Origin: Oreocharis arfaki | Lineage: Eukaryota; Chordata; Aves; Passeriformes; Paramythiidae | Reading direction: 5' to 3' | Length of the DNA: 64,000 bases | NCBI GenBank assembly: GCA_013398015.1 | Contig: VZRR01003262.1 | Span: 526,709-590,708, forward strand | Shown here: positions 58,801 through 64,000 of the stretch, piece after piece | Numbering within the stretch: position 1 is the stretch's first letter | Layout: every line of letters starts with the position of its first letter | Program-made: the position numbers and the translations under genes | The notes under the pieces: generated by a model | What the model was told of the DNA's origin: nothing | The model's database searches: none | What the model saw: the letters and a program-made list of their open reading frames with translations, nothing else

Positions 58801-61753
58801 GGCAACCTCTTGAGAGCAAAGCATTCAATGCTATTGATTTTAAAAACTTTCCTCTAGACTGGAACACAAAGGCCAACATATGAAAGTGCTTCTTCCTGCC
58901 AGCATCAGTGCATTACATAAGGTGCAAGTACAAAAACCATAATGTATCCTAGGAAGGAACACTCGGGGAAAAAACAGTTTTCAGATGAAGGCTATGAAGA
59001 TTTAAGTGAGGATCCTCTGCATCTGAGTAAAACAAAAGAAGTCCTTTTATTACAGGATTAAGTTTCCAGACAGGTACCTAAAACCACCTTGCCATCTCCT
59101 TCCAGAAGCATTAGAAATCAAACAAGGAACACAGTAACCAGTTTACTTACACTAGTGTGTGTGTGATAGTCCATCAAAATTTCTTTATTTCTAATTACTT
59201 CTGTATACTTGATCGTTCCAGTAGAATGTTTTTCCTAACACGAGGCCTATGAACGCATCTATGTTCTGCTACAGGGCACTTTTCATGATTTTCACTCTTG
59301 TATTCCATAAGCAGGAACACCACTTATCCCTTAATCCCTACAAAAAGTCCAACATCTTATTTTACCTCCGTCTCCAACATTAGTGTTGTGGAGTCACAAT
59401 GGGACAAGGAACAAAAGCCTGCAACAACTTCACAAAAAGCTGATTCTGTCTTACAAGTTATGGTGAGAACAGAGACACACCATCACACCTTGTCAGAGTT
59501 AATCAGAAAGTTATAAAAAAAGGAAGACATATCCCAGGATTTTGAATAAATGCATTAGAATATGAATTACAAGCTTATTAATAAACTTGAGGAGAAAGAG
59601 GTGATTAAGAAGTGACTCAGTAAGGACAGCTTAGTTTTATGAAAGCAAAAAGAAAACACCTTCAGCTAACTAAGCAAGATGAATTATGTGAAAAAATACA
59701 TCTATGGCTAAACTACAAAGAATGAAATTTTTATAATATTTTGACCACTATGCAATCCCTCTAAACTTTATAGTCAATTGGATTTTTAAAAGGTAGTGAC
59801 ACAAAGACATTAATAATCATCCATTATCTTCATGAAACACAAAAATAACAGGACAATACAATAGCTTTTTTAAAAAACTTTTTAACTACAATTTTAATCA
59901 TCATTAAGATGTTAAAACAACAAGGTTTCAAAGAACCAACAGAATTAAGCCAGCATGAGGAAAGACAGAAGACAGATTCCAAAGCAACGACCTATCTCTG
60001 ACTGAGCTTTTAAAATAGTTTCTAAAAATACAAAATGTTACCGCAAGAATGACAGAAAATTGAAAGAAAAACAAACAGGTTCACTAGCAGTGAAACCAGT
60101 GAATTTTGGTTTCCTACGGTTTATCTTTTGTTCAGTAACTCCTAACCTTTAACCTAGCTGCCCCAACTCCCCCAGGCTAAAACACAGCTAAATTGTTTAT
60201 TAGGAGAAAGTTCACCAGCAGTAAGATTGAGTAAATTATGATCTTGTTATGATCTTCCATAAGCAAACTGAGATCTAGTAATCTCAAAGACAGTGCTAGG
60301 AGTCCCACTATAGGTCCCAAAAGACCAGACTTCACAGAAATTAACAGTTACACAGCAGGAAACAACCCTCTGCCCACAAAGATGGACCTGACTTCAAGGG
60401 CAATGTTTGATTTATGACTTTCTTTTGTGTCTGAAGCTCTCGCCAGCTGAATGTTTGGAGGAAGGGTTCACTATTGCCTTGGTTGCATAAACTGCTGAGC
60501 ACCTCTGGCCCAAATCCAACAATGCACTTAAGTATGTGCTTAACTGTTTTGCTGGATCAGTCAGTACATTCAGTAACACAGGAGAGCTCTGCATCCCAAG
60601 CAACAAGCTGTTAAAATGCAAGGACAACATCTGCAAGGATGATTTGTCTGACAGATACATGAAATATCCTCCAACTATAGGAGATTACAACCCTAGCCAT
60701 AGCAACATCAAGGGTGGCACTACAATACACACCTTTTTGTACTCTTTGGAGATGCTGCAACAAGGCTTATTGAGCTGGGCTTTCAGTTTGCATGTTTCTT
60801 TTTTTTTTTCCTTATTCTCATTACAATACATAGCTCTTCTAAAGGGATAAGACACCTTAGGAGAGAAAACTTAGCATACAACTACTACTACAGTATTTCA
60901 TTCTTAAGACTGCTTTGTCCACACAACTAGGTGTCTGGAGAAGCCAAGACTAGTCCGAAACTTTAAGTTTACTACTGATACGAAAATAAAATAAAAGGTT
61001 TCAGAATCTTAAACCTCTGATTGAAGTTTTATAGCTTGATTGAATTGCTATTACATGACCATTCATGAGAAAAGCACCTACACTCTGGAGAAGGTCAGAA
61101 AAAACGGCGGAGCACTTTATTCCACAGCAGAAAATTTTCACTGGCTATTTAGGAAACAGTGGCTGTAAACCAAGAATTCCACATTTTAAGTGTCATCCAA
61201 GCACTAAACTCCTCAACGACAAGTCCAATGCTCCAAAGCAAAGCTGCCCCAATTGTCAATATTTCCCATACGGAGATCTCCCATGACAGATCATAGAAAC
61301 TTCATGAAGTAAAATAGTCCACATTCAGTTCATGGGGAAAAAAGCATTAAAATCAAAAAAGAGAGCATAGCACTGGAAACTTTTATCTTGCTCAAGAAAA
61401 AGAGCACAAAATGAAGCAAATATACCAATCTCCTGATCTCTAATTACTTATTACTGCAGCCTGAAGTGCCTGAATGTTCAAACACTTGTATTTCTCACAA
61501 AAACTTTCAAGTTCTCTACAGAAGGGGCATTCTAAGCAAAGTAGGTTTGGCCAGAAGCCCTTTAAAAATAAAAAAGAAAAACCAAAAATAACCCACCCTG
61601 CTAAAACACTGAAACAAAGTTTTCAAACAGTTCTTTGAAGAAAATTATTTGTAATTTCAGCCACAAGGAAGGTTCCTCCTCAAGAGGAAGGTTTTCCCTG
61701 TGTTTATAGATTACAAAGAGATAACAACCATAAACATGTTACTATATGCTTAC
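55895..61753 (-). other. GLCCI1 intron of 5.9 kb
   Basis: The intron contains an A12 tract at 57359-57370, a T11 tract at 60799-60809 and an ancient repeat piece at 60503-60562. No CR1 was recognised. Frames of 60-130 codons here have no similarity I can name. Confidence 0.85.
60503..60562. repeat. Second copy of the GCTTAAC-type ancient repeat
   Basis: TGGCCCAAATCCAACAATGC, ACTTAAGTATGTGCTTAACT and GTTTTGCTGGATCAG match the same old 'aagcacttaagcatgtgcttaac' repeat theme seen at 29195-29310. The copy lies in a GLCCI1 intron and is short and diverged. Confidence 0.5.
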
Positions 61754-61906
61754 CTTGGATACTTCTTCTTTTCCACTGTTGTCCTTAATGAATACTTTTT
61801 CCAGTTCAGGGCTTATTCCTTCTACATTACACGGCACACGTGAAGCAGTCGATTTTGGCACTGAAATGTTTGACAGCGGCATAGGGACTGATCTGGAAAT
61901 ACAAGC
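61754..61906 (-). CDS. GLCCI1: GLCCI1 coding exon (FAM117 conserved block)
   Basis: The exon has 153 nt (51 codons, phase 0-0), between acceptor CACCTTCTAG and donor GTAAGC. It reads ACISRSVPMPLSNISVPKST, then ASRVPCNVEGISPELEKVFI, then KDNSGKEEVSK. The human exon has the same RSVPMPLSNISVPKS and VEGISPELEKVFIKE blocks. The GISPELEKVFI motif is a hallmark of the FAM117 family. No catalytic residues are expected. Confidence 0.96.
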
Positions 61907-63861
61907 CTAGAAGGTGGACAGCAACATGATTTAAAGATGGAAAACAGAATAAAGGCAGAAGTCTGAGACCAAAACTAAAAACATTACTAAGTAAGAAGCT
62001 GTGTATTAATTTCGCCATCTAGAAGATCTTTACTTGGTAAATTTAAATAAAAACAAATGCCTGCATAAATCAAAACCCAATAAAATAATCTCTACTTAAT
62101 TCAAAGAAGAGTTGTATAATCAAAGCATTCTATGACTTGGTAGTAAGTAGACATGTGTATGTACTTTCCAGAGGCACTGACTACAGTTTACACCGCAGGG
62201 GGATGGGGCGCATGTGGGGCCCTAATGCTAATGTTTCAGCTGGGATCCAAAAGGAATTAAATAACATTCCTAAAGCTTAATGACTCAACTGAAATATTCA
62301 CTTAATGCACTTCTACTCTTCTGGTTGGCTTTAGTGAATGAAAAATAAAACATTCATTCTGAACCCTTAATTTCATTAGCTTACAGCTTATCAGAACTTT
62401 ATATCAAAGGTCTTAAGAGAAATCATCCTGAGTTTAAGAAACAAGGATGGAAGTAAATACAAACATGGTCTTCAGAAAAGCCTATTGAGTGGAGCTCTGT
62501 TACCAACAGGAAACATTCACAAGAGTGCACACACATCTTGCACAGTCAACCTTAAAAGCTTCACCTTGGCAGCAGCTACACTGACAGCCATGAACAGTGC
62601 TCATGTGTCAATCAATGTGTTCTGCTCCTGCCCACAGAATCACAGGATGCTTAAGACAAAATATAAACTTTTTTTTTTGAGTTCTTATCAAGTGAATCTT
62701 GCACAATGTGCAGCTCCCAAGGTGCAAGTCATTTGCCTGCAAGCATTCTCTGACTGCCAAAACACCATGCCTGCAGAATGGCTTCATCAGAGAACACCTT
62801 CCTGAGAAATCAAAATGTCACATGAGCAATGACCAACTGAGCTCCAACTACTAAAGAATGTTTCTTCACAGCACATGTCCTAGGTAGGTTTCAATCTGTG
62901 TCAAAGACTGTTTGCTACGTGACTATAACGGCACAGGTACTTGCAACAGCTTACTCTGAGATGTAAAGCAAAACCCTTTTCTATGCAAAATGTTGTAGGA
63001 TCCTTTGTTATAAAGGCATAACAGATTCAGGAAAAGCATCAAATTCCTACTGTCTTCATTGCTTTAAGTTTTGACACAAGATTTTACCCCCACAGAAGGA
63101 GTATAAGGAATCAGCCATCACAGCTCAAACAGCTGCTGTAACTAGCTGCTTTATAGAACACCAGGGAGTTAAAAAGGTACTCAGGAAATACGACGACAGA
63201 ACCAACATTTCAGATGTTCAAAGAGTGGCCTGTTAGTAACAAGGAGTCCAAGTTAAGGATCTACTACTATAGGTGAAATGTAATCAGCACTCAAATATTT
63301 GCACGCCCAAATAAGCCATGTTTAAGGCTTTCTGCAAGCGGCTTAAGGTTTATGAAGGCATTGACTGAATCTCACCTGAGCTTCAGAACTGTAACTTGGT
63401 TTCAATTTTGCTGACAGGTTGTAATGACTGCTTTGAGCATCCTCCACTGCACCCTGCTTTGGTACTTTCTTTTTCTTTCTTTTCTATTTTTTAACTAGCC
63501 CAGATGAAATTAGGTTCCAAAACTTATAAGCAAATACCCTCCCAGAAGAGCTTTGAAAGTTTACCACAAAAAATTAGTCTTGGAAGCAAGTACATATCCC
63601 TGGAAGCAGAGGCTTATCTGGCCATGCCCACAACTTTTACAGCATCATAATATATTTCAGTTGTTATCCTGGTGCAACCCTTCTTTTATTATATGATGAC
63701 AATCAGATAAACTCCAGTGAAGGTACAGCAGTATCAGACTGTTAAGCACTTCAGTGTACCAAACAAGAGAACAAACACAAGACAAATGGGAAGGCTCAGC
63801 AGGCTATTCAGCCAACTCTGATAAGGTGGGAGGCTGTTAATATAAGGAACTACCCACTTAC
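61907..63861 (-). other. GLCCI1 intron of 1.95 kb
   Basis: This is plain intronic sequence between the 153-nt and 117-nt exons; nothing else was recognised. Confidence 0.85.
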
Positions 63862-63978
63862 CTGAGTCTGACTGATTGCTATATGGTTGCCATGGAGTGG
63901 GGACTGACGTTCCTTCTCTTTGTTGTGACGACTGCTCTGCTTACTGCGGTGAAGCTGCTGCCTCAGTTTGGCAATCTG
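63862..63978 (-). CDS. GLCCI1: GLCCI1 coding exon (basic coiled segment)
   Basis: The exon has 117 nt (39 codons, phase 0-0), between acceptor TTCTCTCCAG and donor GTAAGT on the minus strand. It reads [20 protein letters not shown] and then EKERQSPLHGNHIAISQTQ. Human GLCCI1 has [20 protein letters not shown], then EKDRQSPLHGNHITISHTQ. The first half is a short amphipathic, Arg/Lys/Gln-rich helix, possibly a coiled coil; the second half is Ser/His-rich. Only 22 bp of the upstream intron lie in the window. Confidence 0.96.
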
Positions 63979-64000
63979 CTGGAGAGAAGTTTAGGTGAAG

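Larger units (their letters stand above)
46081..63978 (-). other. GLCCI1: GLCCI1 gene, 3' portion (five coding exons plus 3' UTR)
   Basis: GLCCI1 belongs to the FAM117 family of serine-rich, largely disordered proteins. It is induced by glucocorticoids in thymocytes and expressed in podocytes. Five minus-strand exons with matching phases splice to 954 nt: 317 residues plus a TAG stop. The human protein is 547 residues, so the N-terminal 40% or so lies beyond position 64000. Close identity over every exon excludes the paralogues FAM117A and FAM117B. The lower bound is set by the distal AATAAA on the minus strand and is approximate. Confidence 0.94.

Noticed and set aside
1..64000. CRISPR array, operon, insertion sequence, tRNA or rRNA genes
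   Set aside because: The window is avian nuclear DNA. I saw no regularly spaced repeats and no tRNA or rRNA-like segment, although a covariance-model search was not possible.

Overview
The window is vertebrate nuclear DNA from a bird. Genes are split by long introns with canonical GT-AG ends. The interspersed repeats are mostly 5'-truncated CR1 LINEs with the avian-type 3' end (copies of an ATTCTRTG-like octamer). The proteins read from the exons are close to, but not identical with, mammalian ICA1 and GLCCI1. Two ambiguous bases (N at 19237 and 52424) show this is draft assembly. I cannot fix the species from the sequence alone.

Layout: (1) 1-34.8 kb, plus strand, holds the 3' part of ICA1 (islet cell autoantigen 1, ICA69). 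Nine coding exons were found between 9674 and 33981. Together they give an uninterrupted 322-residue C-terminal part: the last piece of the arfaptin-homology/BAR domain, the variable linker, and the highly conserved C-terminal tail. The earlier AH-domain exons were not found in 1-9673 and are inferred to lie upstream of the window. (2) 34.8-46.1 kb is intergenic, with three CR1 fragments and no recognisable gene. (3) 46.1-64 kb, minus strand, holds the 3' part of GLCCI1 (glucocorticoid-induced 1, FAM117 family). Five coding exons between 63978 and 48623 give 317 in-frame C-terminal residues, followed by a long 3' UTR. The N-terminal exons lie beyond 64000.

The genes converge tail to tail. This matches the arrangement I know for human 7p21.3, where ICA1 and GLCCI1 are also neighbours in opposite orientation. 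They are not known to share a pathway: ICA1 works in secretory-vesicle and Golgi trafficking, and GLCCI1 is a glucocorticoid-responsive, serine-rich cytosolic protein.

I see no evidence of a new multi-gene system. The points most worth a second look are: a run of four phase-symmetric ICA1 linker exons, including a 96-nt proline-rich one; a probable solo LTR at 1.63-2.1 kb with three CCAAT boxes and a TATA box; a 21-bp exact direct repeat and a 14-bp perfect hairpin in one ICA1 intron; a CpG-richer patch in a GLCCI1 intron; A tracts in and just after the GLCCI1 3' UTR; and a base-composition skew that seems to flip between the two genes.
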